The notes below the pieces were generated by a model. The model had not been told where the DNA came from. It was given only the letters and a program-made list of their open reading frames with translations, and did no database searches. From positions 1,407,128 through 1,434,503 of the forward strand of contig BMAT01000636.1 of the NCBI GenBank assembly GCA_019649035.1: a DNA stretch of 27,376 nt, in the 5' to 3' direction. Below are positions 1 through 13,300 of this stretch, in pieces. Position numbers and translations under genes: made by a program. Position 1 is the first letter of the stretch; the number at the start of each line of letters is the position of its first letter. The stretch is from Elysia marginata (lineage: Eukaryota; Mollusca; Gastropoda; Plakobranchidae).

Positions 1-306
1 AAAAAACTCGGAGTGAGACATCTCTACTTAAACTATCTCTGGTTTTATCTAATATTTGGAAAAGCTTCTGGGGCTTGTTTTTTGCCACAGGTCCCCATGC
101 TGCTGTTCCATATTCAATCAATGACTGGTCTTAGTGTATTTTTATGTACACTGTATGTCTATGACAATATTAATATACTTTCAATCGCTGATTTATATTC
201 AGCATGCAACTTTATGACCACTTTTATCTTCTTACCTAACTACTTTTAAATAAGTGATATAACTGTAAACTTTTTAGCATGTATATCTAAGTTTGCTAAA
301 ATCTTA

Positions 307-356
307 TGTAAAGCGCTTTGAGGTCCTATTGAGAGAAGCGCTATATAAAATAAACC

Positions 357-387
<31 letters not shown>

Positions 388-389
388 TA
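307..389 (+). repeat. Short palindromic interspersed repeat with (ATT)n tail
   Basis: The segment has a TAAAGCGCTTTGAG block, then AAGCGCTATATAAAATAAA about 20 bases later, then about ten ATT units. The two GCGCT blocks are inverted relative to each other. A box of this form ending in a simple ATT tail is typical of the 3' end of short retroelements in many invertebrates, and the tail suggests plus-strand orientation. No tRNA-like head or target-site duplication was found, so this is a fragment or a tail-only copy. The family name is not known to me. Confidence 0.55.
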
Positions 390-948
390 CAGTTTTACAC
401 TTTACACTTTTCTCAAAACTACTTGGTTTGAATCCCAGGATATCCCTCCTATTTTTTTCTGTTCTCTCAATCCCTTTGGTTTGTCTTTTCAATGCTTTTA
501 CTCCAGGTCAGTCAAGGGTCAAAAGCGACACTCAGGTACTTGTACTCTTTTTTAAGAGTTTTCTTTGCTATTTTTAGATTCAGGATAGGTTGTTTTGATG
601 ATAGTGAGAAGACAGTGTAAATCATGCTTATAACCAGAATGACATTCAATTTGAGTACCTATAGTCAAGCCGCACAAAAAAAGGAAGTCAAACAAGCATA
701 TCTATTTAACTCGCAGGTTATTTTTCAATTTGTTTTTTCTTTCTATTTAAAGAAAAAATAAAGAAAACCTTTAGCAGCCCAACATATGTGAAGATAATAA
801 AAGGAGTAGCATGCACATTCTCAGAACTTTATAACAAAGACTATTTTGATAATTCCCACCTAAAATCACTGCTTTTTTAAGTAGTTTTTATTCCACATAT
901 TTTTGCATAATTACTATTGATAAAGATGCCATGTTTGGAGTTTATAGG

Positions 949-1197
949 GGGTCTATAATGGCTCAGTTGGTAGTGGCTTCGCTCCGTGACCAAGAGGTCG
1001 CGGGTTCGAAACACAGCCGAGCACAGTCCGAGCCCCTACTGGTTGGGTCGGTGTCAATATAATGTGACCGGCTGAGGCTAAGTCATGGTATCCCCCGCTA
1101 GTATCTGGGTGGCAGCCCTTAAATTTTATAGGGACCCAAGCCCTGAGAGCACCTTTGAAGTGGAATTGGGCTTGTAAAAATACCCTTCAATCAATCA
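949..1197 (+). mobile_element. tRNA-derived SINE, full-length-looking, with target-site duplications
   Basis: The head resembles a tRNA gene. An A box, TGGCTCAGTTGG, lies at 959-970 and a B box, GGTTCGAAAC, at 1003-1012, the usual internal RNA polymerase III promoter spacing. A tRNA-unrelated body of about 170 bases follows and ends in GGGCTTGTAAAAATACCCTTCAATCAATCA. Flanking 13-bp repeats, TGGAGTTTATAGG at 936-948 and TGGAGTTTACAGG at 1198-1210, match at 12 of 13 positions and look like a target-site duplication. The element sits in PARP2 intron 12, on the strand opposite to the gene. The 3' end recurs at 16911-16970. It is not a functional tRNA gene: the downstream acceptor-stem half is absent. 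Confidence 0.85.
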
Positions 1198-1301
1198 TGG
1201 AGTTTACAGGCTTTTCAGAATATACATACAATTGACATAAAATGTGAAATAAATGAGATTTTGAAAATACCACTTAATTAAAAAAAATAAATGATTCTCA
1301 C

Positions 1302-1365
1302 CTCTAAAAGACTGATTTTTTCCTTTACCATTTGTGGTGTCCTTATCAATGGAGGAGTCTGCATC
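1302..1365 (-). CDS. PARP2: PARP2 exon 12: regulatory domain, TPPLIRT segment
   Basis: The acceptor is TTTTCTGCAG and the donor is GAG|GTGAG. The first base completes a glycine codon split from exon 11, then 21 codons (residues 479-499) read MQTPPLIRTPQ...KISLLE. The TPPLIRT stretch followed by a Leu-Leu-Glu helix is the segment that follows IPHDFG in animal PARP1 and PARP2 regulatory domains. The exon ends in phase 0. One alternative frame is also open but gives nothing recognisable; the splice phase from exon 11 decides the frame. Confidence 0.9.
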
Positions 1366-4300
1366 CTGCAGAAAAAAAATTAATAAAAAAAAATAAGTAA
1401 ATTTGCATTAATAATCATCAGCAAGAGAATGCTCAAATAATTAAACTGTTAGGGAATCTTTCAAATTGAAAAAGGTAACTAAATAACTTTCTAATGTCTT
1501 AAAATTTCTACTTTAGCAAAATGAACCACTAAAATGCTCCTGATTTACCTTCTCATCTAAGAAAAAAAAAGATTGTTAACCTAGGAATCTCTCCAAACAT
1601 CTAATTTCAGATGAAATCTCAACAAATCAATGGGACATTTTTTCCCATCCCGGTTTATTTGCATGCTATATAATTTTAAGGGGAAAATCCAGGATACATT
1701 AATCACATATATATTGGCCATGTTAAATTCAATTAAAAAACAAAAACAACACGAAATTGCCTGAAAATGTAGTAGCCATAAAACTTGAGTTCCAGAAGCG
1801 CCCCCTTCCCCCCCCCCCCAACCCTGAAGATGATAATTGCTTCTGCATACGTAATTAAAACCATGTTCTGCATTCTTCTACATTAAAAAAAAAAGCAATG
1901 AGACTATTTGAAAAAAAGCTTGATATACGTTGACTACCTAATTTTCCAATCAATTTACCCAAACTCGTGCGGAATCCGTGTGTAGAACTCACTGCAAGCA
2001 TCAGACAAGTTCCGACCCATGTCTTTTTTCTTAATTAATGTTTCAATGTTTTGAAGAGCTTCATACCCAGCTCTAATTTGGGTCTTTGTAAGTTTTCCTG
2101 TAAAGACCAAATAATACCTTGCTTTAAACAATATTAAAAAGCTTAATATCACAATAAACTAACTTTTAATCTCATTCTATGCCTTTCTCAAGTGATACAT
2201 TAAAAATTCGCACTTGGTAGATGTAATTTCTTTTCAAAATAATAAAAAAAAAAGAAAAAAAAAGAATAATTAAAGTAAAAGTAATGACAGCTACAACAAA
2301 AATATGGACATTAATAACGTTTGCACAATACTTACATACAGCTGTTCTACTACCATGAACCTCCCATTTTCTATCAAATTATTTATGTAATAAACTATTT
2401 GTAGATTAAATAAAGCAAACTGAAACTCAATAACAAAAGGTGATTGCAACATGAAAAACAGAAATGAAAAGAACTGCATTTTACAGGTTTACAAGCATGA
2501 TGCCTATTGCAACCACCTGTCCATCTTGACCACAGTCAATATTGATCTTCAATGTGTGCATTCGGTGGGGTTGACTGTATACAAAAAAAAAAATGAGCAA
2601 GCAAGTTATATACCCAGAGGAGCCTTCTTGGCATCGTACTTCATTTCCACCACTGCATCTTCCATGGATTTGACGTCGCATATCAATTGGACTAGATCCT
2701 GATAGAACATGAATCAAGAACGAAAAGATATTACATTTTAGAAATAAACTCTTTGTCACAATTAAATGCTGATTGGGAAAAGGGTTTATATTCAGGGATG
2801 CCAAATTAAAACAAAAAAAAAAAAAAAAAAAAACCAGAAATGTGTCGAGCATAAAACAAATCACTGGATTCAGTACAGCTACAAAAGAACTACTTTTTTT
2901 TACAGCTCTTTCCTTACAACTTTGACCTAAATAGATAAATCTTTGTTTTTTTAATAACGTAATGATCTTTCTGGATGTTTAATTGAAAACTCATCTATAG
3001 CCAGACCAGCATGACTTAAAAAGTCTAACTTTGAAATTTTCTAAGTGTTCTTCTTAGACCTTTCCGCTATTTCTAACTAGATAAATGAGCAACGAATCTA
3101 AAAACTTGAATTACTGGATAAAGAAAAGAATCAAGACACACTTAGAAAATTCTTAACAAAATAGCTGGAAAACCAGAGATTTGGAGCCCACAACAAGTAG
3201 TAGAATCAAAATTTGAATACATGTTGGTTCTCTACAGAAAGAAAGGTTCTTTTCATAAAACACTATTAAAGAGAGCAAAGCTATATTATTTGAGGACAGT
3301 TAAAATTATGGTAATCTATTAATGAAGTTTTTTTTAAAGTATAGAGAACAAACACTTAAAGCATTGAGTGATTATTACATATAAATATTTTTTTTAAAAA
3401 GACAAGCTAGGCTTAAAAATTACGCCAGCTTTTTGTAATTGAGTAAACCCAATGTATTTATTCCTCCTATCTCTAACTTCAAAGTAATAAACAGCATCTT
3501 CATTTGCTTTGGATAGAAAATTGAATTAACCACAATCTTGTTGACAATAACCTCTAGTTTGGAGTTTGGTTGTAAAGAAGACTCTGAAGGAAAAACAGCA
3601 GTAGTCACAAAATGACTCAGGCACATAAAATCTACCACAAAAAGTTATATTACAAATCTAGATATGATAAAACAATACCAAAATGTGTTTTAGGTAAAAC
3701 ATATTTGATAAGGTAAGAAAGAGGCTACATTGGACGATCTATTCATCTTTACTTGGCTTCAGAGGATAAAATTTCACTCGATTTTTTGTGACTATTGTTT
3801 TTCTCCCTAGAGTCTTCCTATGGTAACAAAATACAAAAATCAACAGTGAAAAAAAAAGTAATTTCTTGTCACTACAGTGCACTTCCCCTAGATTGTTCAC
3901 TCAATTTCAAATGGCAACAAAATTTTACTAACTAAAACCTTTTGTATAGCAGCATCACAAATTGACAAGATTTACTGTGATGTTAAAACTGACAAAAATT
4001 CAAAGTTTCTACCAAGGTCCAAAGGGTCAAAGCAGGGCCGAAAAAATTTCTTGGCTCACTCTGGAAGTTAATAATGTATTTTATCCAATACAAACACAAA
4101 TCCATTGAAATGATAGCTGGAAAAAAAGACAATCAAGTAGGGGACTGGTTTATGATTTCTTTAAGCTATTTCTAATAATACAATTTTATACGCTTTTTTC
4201 CTCATTTTCTTACACATGATTGTCAATGATTCTCTATGGTCTAAATGCAATAACTTGGGTCGTAATCCAGATAATCTTTTCACTCCCTTATACAACTTTC

Positions 4301-7300
4301 AAAGATTTTCAAACAATGTATAGCCTACGTCTGTAAATTTCAAAATCCTAAACTAGACTCATTTTAGTTTGTTGTTACACATTTTAGTTTAATTTTAAGC
4401 TTTGAGTTTGTATTTAAAAAAAAAAAGGTTAGCAATCTCAGAAAAAAAGGTTAGCAATCTCAGCAGCTTCTTGTGATGAGTCACACAAAAGGTAATTAAA
4501 AATGAAAGTGGTTTTGGCAAAGTAGGATTAGAAGTACTTATAACCTAAGGACTAAAGGGAGTTTTGGCAAGGCGGCATAAAATATTTATAAGCCTCTCAC
4601 CTGCAGACGTTTGTCAAGCTTGGAATCTGGCACACTGGTCTCTTGTGATGGGTCTGAGTCTGGCATGGGAGCATCTACCTGGTCCTCTTGAGACTGAAAG
4701 CAAGATGAGCAAATTTACAACAATTGAACAAGGAGTAAGGATTTTACATCTATATGAGAGGGGCCTTTTTTGGTCAGAATCAGTCCAGATAAGCTAATGA
4801 GTAATAGCTGTTTTAAGTTTACCATTGTGACGATTTATCGTTGACACAAAAAATGTGGCATCAATTTACTATTTGTCTTGCAAACAGTCCAAATGAGTCT
4901 TAAGTCAAATTGGAAGGTAGTCAGATATTGCTATCACAGAAAAGCTTGCTTTCTCAACTTTCAAATACAACAAACAGAAAAGCTTCATTATGCTTCTATA
5001 AGAAGTTATAGTCCTTTGAAGTCGGCTTGTAAAACCTCAGAAAGGGGAGAAAGCAGCATTTAAAGTTAGGACAACTATAAAGGTATTGAGGCCTTAGCAA
5101 TCATATCAACTAAAATTAAACACCTAAAAATGAAATATGAACATCAATTTGGTGTGAAAACTGTTAAGAAATGGTTTTAAAAATAGAAAAAAATTTTACT
5201 TCTGAACACCCATTAAACTTTAAAAGCAAATTTCCCCAAACTAAGCTTTTTGATTTACACCTCATTTGGACAGAATGCGAGACATTTGTTCTTTTTTTCG
5301 CATTAAATTACTCTCAATTAAAACCTATTTAGCAACAAGATTCCTGAATTCAACATATTTTTGCCGAGCTTCAAAAAGATATTGGAAGGCATTGAAAAAC
5401 AGTTTTAGCTGGGGTTTTTTTTTTTCAAAAAGCTGAGAAATACTGAGTTTAATTTTACATTTTTCTCAGGAAATTGGCAATTACAACTTAGATATGACCA
5501 GTGACAAAGTGATATATCTCAATGAAACAAAGAATATTTTTGAAAAATTGTTTTTACATAAAATCTCAAAAGATTCAAAAACTTCTATAGTGCGTTTTCC
5601 ATAGGTTTATGAATGGCTATGTTCTAAAGCCTAGAAATGAGCCTACAATTTACCATGTGAAATAGACCTGCAGATAAAAAAAAATATTTATTCTAGGCTA
5701 CATGTTCAACTGACTTTATGAGAGTTTGTTGAAATGAATTCCACCCAGCAAGATGAGGCAAATTATTTCTGAGTTTTTTTCTTTTAAGTACTAATAATAC
5801 GGTTCATAGTTCTAAACTTCAATAGTATTTATACTGAATTCCTTAAACGAGTTATCAGTAAAAAAAAACCAATAGTTTCAGGAAAACTCCAAAATCGATG
5901 TTTTACACAGCTTGTATTTCTCTTTTTACACAGCAAAATGAGAAAAAAAAAACCTAGAAAAATGTTTGATATTGTTTTTTTTTTAATAGACTTAATATTG
6001 CAAGCTTTCTAAAGGGACTAAAATGGTATTACTTACCAATTTCTTGCTTGAAATTTCAGTTAATGTCACTTTTTGATAAAGGTTTTGATTGATTTATTAA
6101 CAAAATTTTTGCACTTACTTCTGCATTATAGTCCATTATCAACAAATCATATTTTCCAGGAATCTTCACAAAGCTGTCTTTTAATGCCCAGTCATTGCCT
6201 GTTTTATCTTTGAATCTGCACATTAAAAAAAAAATTATGTTAACTTTAAAAAAAAAAAAAAAGAAAAAAAGATTTTCACAAAGCTTTCTTTTAAAGCCCC
6301 GTAATTGCCTGTGTTATCTTCGAATCTGTATGTTAAAAAAACTAATACTGACTTTAAAAAAAAGGGAAAAAAAAGGTAACATAAATTGTTTTTTCTTTGC
6401 TTCCTCAAAACTGATTTTTTTAAAAAGGTACTAAAAAAATCAGCTCACCTTAATTGAAAGACTCACAACAAAATTCAAGATGATCAAAACAATTAATAAC
6501 TTTCTCTAACTCAAAAAGATGAGACCTATGTGTTCTCAGGGGAAAGAAATATATAGCTTGCTGGAAAACTGCTTACTTTTTGCTAAATGCTGCCTTTGCA
6601 GAGTCCAAGTTGGAGCCACAGTTCACAAGATTTGTTTGTCCGTTGTAACCAACACGCCCCCAACGTTGCCACACATAGAAACCTTTAGAGGTGTCTTGTT
6701 GCAGCAGTTGGATCAGGTAATACTTGTTGTTATTGTTGGCAATATTTGTCTGAGAAAAACCACATTAATATGTCAACCAGACACTTTGATACAAATTGCA
6801 GTAAAAGATAGAATGACAAGAGGCTTGAAATCAGAGTTTGCTTGAACATTGCAGTTAAAAAAAAAAGGTGTACTGTCATATACCACAGATCTCAGTCCGC
6901 AGTCTCTTACATTGCAGCTACTGCTAGGTATTCAGACCAGGAAATTAATGTGTTGTTGCATCCTGTTTTACCAGAAGGTAGTCGATAAATCCATAAGAAT
7001 AAGCAATGCGGGCTTGTGAAAGTTTTACCCAATAACTATATGAATGTCAGCCAGAGTTGTGCTGAAATTGAATCCACAAAGTCAACACCAAATCAAAATA
7101 TGATCATCAAATGTAATTGTATGTCTCTAGCAATTATTACGATTCAAGTTAATGTATCAAATATTTCCAGTGCTGTGCAAACTTAAATGCACACACACAA
7201 ACTCGGCACATAGATCAATACACAGCCAGTGGCTTAGAAAAAAAAATTAGAAGAAAATTGCAGGAGACAGATGTTTGTGTAAATTGTGCATTACAATTTG

Positions 7301-10300
7301 TAACATCCACATTGCTTTACCGGCAATTCTCATAAATAAACATAATCAGTTTGACCTTTCGAACAAGTCCCAGCGCTTCATTAAGGGCAAACTGACTTTG
7401 ATATATCAATGCCCCTGGACCAATGGGAGATTGTGACAGTGGCCAACAAAAACGGCAACACAAACCGCAGTACAAGCAAGTCAGTCTAATTCGCTCCTCA
7501 AAATCCAGTTATTTGGACTAACCACTGATTTGGAAGTCCAAATCTTGATACAGTGGTGCTCAGCTACAGCGGCACCCACTGAGGAGACAACCCTCACTGT
7601 GGAACCTTAGAGATCCCCTATTTTCCTCTATCTAAATTCTATAACCTGTGTATCTGCTTAACGGGAAAGGAACACGCAGGAATCTGGACACTGTGGGAGA
7701 AATTAGGCTCGCTTTTACAGAAATTATAATAGAAATAAAGCAAGGACCCTTCCCGTTAATGCGACAGAAAAAGCCTGCAGAAGACCAAATTCTCATTTTG
7801 AGCTTAGCTCTACTTAAAGTTTTCTATGATGTTTGTCTACAACAGTTCACTTGTCAGTGAGCATTGTAAGGAGAAAAGAGNNNNTGTATGCAGCGTTGTC
7901 ATTGGCCCATCCAGTGATGAGTGAGAGGTATTGTGGGTCAAGATCAAGAAGTACAAGTAAATTTAAGTTTATTATCAATGCATGTACATCGTATTGATTT
8001 TTTGCATTCCTTTGCCGGAACTTGCTTACAGCACAATTTTTCTACTAGAACAAAAAATCCTGCTGTAGTCATGTTCAACTGTATTCGTTTCAGCTTAGCA
8101 CTAGTTTTCATCATTTAGGAAGAGGGTTTGCTCTAAAAGTAAAGCATATAAAAACTTTGGGTAAATAAGTGTTATTGGTACCAAACCTGGTTCAACATGC
8201 AGTCCCATATTGTTTTTCCAGCCTCGTAGACAGATGCCTTGCCAGCAAGAGGACACTGGTCATCCACCGGGGCGCTGCCTTTCTTCATCACCAGTGTCTT
8301 TACTGTAAAATATTATTGGCATTAAAGGTTGTGAAACAAAAAACCTTTGAAAAGCCTTGAATATGATTCAGAATTGAGAATACAAATTTGTGATAACTAA
8401 CTTTCACAGATTATGAAATATCATTAAGAGATTTTTAATTTTCCAGGCATACACTCCCATGGTTTACAGCTTTCTGAATTTAGACAGATCAATATTCCAG
8501 CTCTATGAGTACAGACGAAAAAAGTAAGCTATTCGCTTCGACAGACAAAAAAATAAAAACCTATAAGACACTTCCATAAATGGGCACCTGACTAACACTG
8601 TTAGTAACAGTAAAAGAAAAGCAACAGCATTATTTTAAACAATACCTAGGTCTCGGTCTTTCAATGGGTTTTATTGAGGCCTGACAGGCAAAATCTGTGA
8701 AGTATTTTGTTAATGTAAATCAATTCTTAAAGGAAATGGGAAAAAAGGTCATGAACCCGGCTCTGATGATTTTTTTCTTTTAACAAAACTGATGAGGTTT
8801 CGTAGCATGGCAAGCTTTTTAGATGACTCTGGTGGGATTTTGCGAAATTTGCCCTGTCAACATGCTAGGCATGTAGGGTTGTCACTTACGTAAAGTGACG
8901 AAGACCTGTGAAGAAGCTATTTGGGATAGGAGAATGGGTGAAGTACATTGATACAGGTTGTTGGTGGAAGAAAAAGGATGGAGAATTTAGGGGTTTCATT
9001 CTTTGTTCAATGTTAGCGGTTCTTTTGTGTATTATATTGGTGACTGAATGTTATTGTATATTGGTGAATTGGCCTTTGGCCATAATAATACAAACTATTT
9101 AAATTTATTATTGCTTTCCATTATGAAGTATAAAACCTTTTTAGCTATAAGTATATGAAAGGGTTTTTATCACGCTGGTCTTTGTGAATATCTAGAGCAC
9201 TGACTTTACAAAAACTCACATAGTTTTTATTTCAAGTAAACCTACCAGATGATTTGGTGCCATTCTTGCTACCACTTTTGCCTCCACTTTTACTGTTTTT
9301 CGACTGCTTTTTCTCTTTTTCTTCTGTTTCTTCTCCATCATTGTCTTTCACTAATGCCACACTGTCATCATCATCAGCATCACCATCTTCCTCATCCTCA
9401 TAATCAGGAGGAAAATCTGATGCTAAGAATGAAAACACTATTTCTTGAAAATGAAGACCTATGGCACTTATATAGATAATGTTTAGTAAAAAAAAATTAA
9501 AATTTAAGGAATGAAAAATTATTTTGATAAAATGTGGATTGAGGACAAGAATTTCATTTCTGCTTGCAAAGGAGAAAGAGAAAAGACAAAAAGATTGAGT
9601 TCTAGAACAGCCTCCATTCCTTCAAAATGTATAAGAATTTTTCTTACTCTTGCTATTTTGGGGAGATCAAAGTATGAGAGCAAAAAAATGCTTGGACACT
9701 TTCCACTTATGTTTTTTTTTATAGTCTTTACTATCAATTCTAAAACATTATCTCAGCTGTATATGAATTTGAAAAGTTGAATTTTTCTTGCTGGAAATAC
9801 CACAAACAACTTTTAACTAAAATTAATTAAAAAGTGCTAAAAAAGAAATAAAAAAACACACCTTGGTGTTTGAATAATAGTTCACATTGAAATAATGTAC
9901 TCCTTTTGAAGTATATATAAATAAATATATGTATATATATATATATGACCACTTACTTTATGGACACTTGAAACCAAGGTCCTTAATTATTAAAAAAATT
10001 GATCTAGTTTTAGGATTCTGGGCCAAGCCCTAGGTAACAAATTTTAGGTCCTCCAAACCCCCACCCCCATCCCATTTTAAAATAAGGTTATGAAAAAGCA
10101 AATTACAGTAAAAGGCAATAAAACCATTTATTTTAAACTTGGTTCTGAGTTTTAAGATACCTGAAAAAAGACATCATAATTTTTTGTGTGGAAACTCTTT
10201 AAAGGAAATTCTAAATTAGCCTATTTAGATGTTTCAAGTCTATCAAAATGGTCCAATTCAGATTTAAAAAAACTATAAACAAAAGAAAAAAAATAATTTG

Positions 10301-13300
10301 TTCTTTATGAAGAATTTAACTTTTCTTTAAACAAAAAAAACAAACCCTTGATTATATATAATAAAAATAATTTTACCAAACGTTTTTTAAAAAATTAGAA
10401 GGCAGCCACCTTAAAACTATCATACATAAATAAACAATATGTGGCTTAGTGCTTTTAATTAAGTTGGTAAATTCCTTACCACCTTGCCATGGATTTAGAA
10501 GAAAGGTAATAACATGATCTAAAATATACAATGTAAAGACATTATGAGCAATAAATTAAATTGATTGCATCGTATAAATAAACTAAACTCTGCTTACCCA
10601 ACTGTCCCCTGCGCATTGACCTCGAAAACTTAGTCTTTGCATTTGTCTGGGTCATTTTCCTCAGATCTACATTGTACTTGATAGCTGGAGTCTTTAGTGC
10701 AAGGGTATCTGTTTTGGCTCCAGCTTGAACTGCTTTCTCCAGCTGAATGCTGAAAGCGACAGAATATGGTGTCCAGAGCTTATCATCCCCTTGCCATTCA
10801 AATACATTGAAAACTGGAAAAAAAAAAGGAATATTTTGCGTTAAAGCAGCGACTTTGACATTTTTTTACATATATAATATAGCTGTTTTAGAGAAAAAAA
10901 GCATTACTCAGACATTAAAAGCCAAAAGCATTTATATTAATATCAGAAGTAGCAAAGAAAAAAAAAAAAAGAGGAGTTTTTAAAAAAATTTTTACATAAA
11001 TTTGTTAAAGTAAAATCAGTTGCTTCACAAAGCCTTCTGAAATCAGACATAATCTAGACAATGCGGATTGAAATTTTCTAATTTGCTTGGTATTTTGTAG
11101 ACTAAACAGCTAAATCTGTTTTCTAGGTTTCTTATTTTTTAAAATAAAAATCAAGCAACTAGATAAAATACCTTTTATTGATATCTTAGTAAGCAACTTG
11201 ATGAATTTGTATCTTAGTGTTTGTTATCTTTATTCCACATTCTGAAAAAATTTCCATGTATAATTCAAAAGATTTAAAGTGCATTATATTTTCTTCTAAC
11301 CTAAAAAAAGCCGGAGCTTTAAAAAGGTGAAAAAGTAGATTATTAAATGGTTTCCACAGAAATAGTTTTAAAGCCTTTATTGTCATTATCTGTGCGATAT
11401 CATACTATCTTACCATCAGTTTTCTTATCCTTCAGAGCAAGTCGAATTCTCCTCTCAAAACCTGTTTTCTTGTTCTTCTGAACCATCTTGTCAAATAACA
11501 CAAGCATTTTAGCCCCATTTGGTAATGTCAGTTCAACCTGGAAAGTTTCCAATTAGTCAATACATTCAGAGTTAAAAAAAGTAGGTCATTCAAACTTCCC
11601 CTTAACCGTTTCAAGACATATAACGTACGTTGTACGTCCTATTCATTATGACAAGATCAGACACAAAGTACGATGTACATCCTCAAATCATCCGGTTTTG
11701 CCGTTCCCTATGGCGCCAAGTCGTACAACGTTTTTCGCACTGCGTAAGAGGGATACTTAACCCAGAGTTATTTGAAATCTGACAATACAATTGGAGTTCA
11801 GCAAAGATAAAAATGTACAAACAATCCCTTCTCTAACCAAAAACTGCCACGTTGTGTCGAGATTTACAGAAGGGGTTAATTTGTTAAAATTGAGTTCAAT
11901 TTCATGAACCACAAAATACTAAATTATTAGTATTTTTAAAAGCTAGTCAAGATATACAGTAAAAATGATTTTTTCAAACACCTGCACGTCACATGCACCT
12001 CAAAATCCAGAACTTGTTGAACTTCTTCGCTTTCCTCTGCCTGCCCATTTCTTTTTTACCCTTTGTGATTTGTACTGTTTTGTTGAGCTATATCAAACTG
12101 CTATCACTGACCCCTTAAACTAGTTTCATTAACACAAACATATTGACACTGACAACAAAATGGAACAGTCTTTAGTTTCCCATACCTCCTCCGCTGCCTG
12201 TGCGTCATTTCATCCAAGCCGGTCACTCAATTATAATTTTCAGTGTCCACCAATATACAACCACAGTACATCTAGATAAACAAACATGCTTGCCTCTACC
12301 AGATGGGCTTACCACAAGTGAAATGGTACACTTAGGACAGTTTGCGCTGCCCGCTCATCCCCTATCAAGCACAGTAATCATCATGATCACACAAAAACAG
12401 GTTTGTCTAAACAGCGAGACAAAACATATGTCTCACATTCTGTTCAAATGAGTCCAAAGTCAAATGGCTTAGTTTTGAGACATAGGCAATTTTTTTTTGG
12501 AGACAATTTTAGTGGGTGTTCAGAAGTAAAAATTTCTTTTTTTTATTTTAGTATTTTGTCCATTAAACCATTTAAAACAGTTCAAACCTAATTCTTGTTG
12601 AAATTTCATGTTTTATGTGTTTCATTTTAATTTCTATGGTTGCTAAGGCCTCAACATCTTTACAGTTGTCAAAACTTTAAATGTTATTTCCTTCCTTTTC
12701 TGAAATTTCACAAGTCCTAACCCTGTCGATTTAACATGGATATAACTTCATATGCACAAGCATGAAAGAGCTTTTATGATTTCTGTTTGTTGTGATTGAA
12801 AGTAGAGAAAATAATCTTTTCTGTGATAATAACACATGACTACAATCAAATTTTTACTTCAGACTCATTTTGACTGGTCGCTAGACAAATGTTGTCTTGG
12901 TCGTCCTCTCAGTATAGTAACTTTTCCCCCTTCATCCCAACTCCAACCTCTCATAGGATCCAGACAGACGGTAAGAGTTTGGTCTTTTGATATTTTAAAG
13001 CTAGGCTATCAGGCACTTCAGAGAAGTCTATAAAATTGTTGGAGCTTAGTTATTATTATATTACTGATCTGGAGCATATGGGATAAGCTCTGCTCTTCAC
13101 ACCAATTTGAATTCTCATATCAGTAGCTTGGACTGGTCTTGTCTAGTCATTTTATAAGTCTCGCTAAAGAAAAAAAAATAGGGAACCAGCTAGCTTCGTT
13201 CAAAAAGTTCAGACACATCTTTCTCAAAGATGCTAATTTCCCCAGTGAATGTCAACTCTTAAGTCCTTCATGAGACAAACTATGAAAATATATTCTTAGT

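Larger units (their letters stand above)
1..1301 (-). other. PARP2 intron 12 (partial, runs off the left edge)
   Basis: This is non-coding sequence downstream of the last visible PARP2 exon. It starts with a GTGAG donor just below 1302. I looked on the minus strand for the next expected piece of the regulatory and catalytic domains and did not find it, so that exon should lie left of the window. The stretch holds a palindromic ATT-tailed repeat near 307-389 and a complete-looking SINE at 949-1197. The rest is AT-rich with no recognisable content. Confidence 0.7.

Noticed and set aside
959-1035. A tRNA gene
   Set aside because: Both internal promoter boxes are present, but no closing acceptor stem follows the T-loop and the unit continues into a SINE body with target-site duplications.
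2481-2864. Minus-strand frame of 127 codons
   Set aside because: It covers exon 10 in the wrong frame; the right frame is fixed by splice phases and PARP motifs.
6519-6845. Plus-strand frame of 108 codons
   Set aside because: It is the antisense shadow of PARP2 exon 7, whose minus-strand frame has an intact WGR motif and splice sites.
9249-9479. Plus-strand frame rich in His
   Set aside because: It is the antisense of the acidic-linker exon (Asp codons GAT/GAC read as ATC/GTC-type and His codons); the minus strand has the spliced, in-phase frame.
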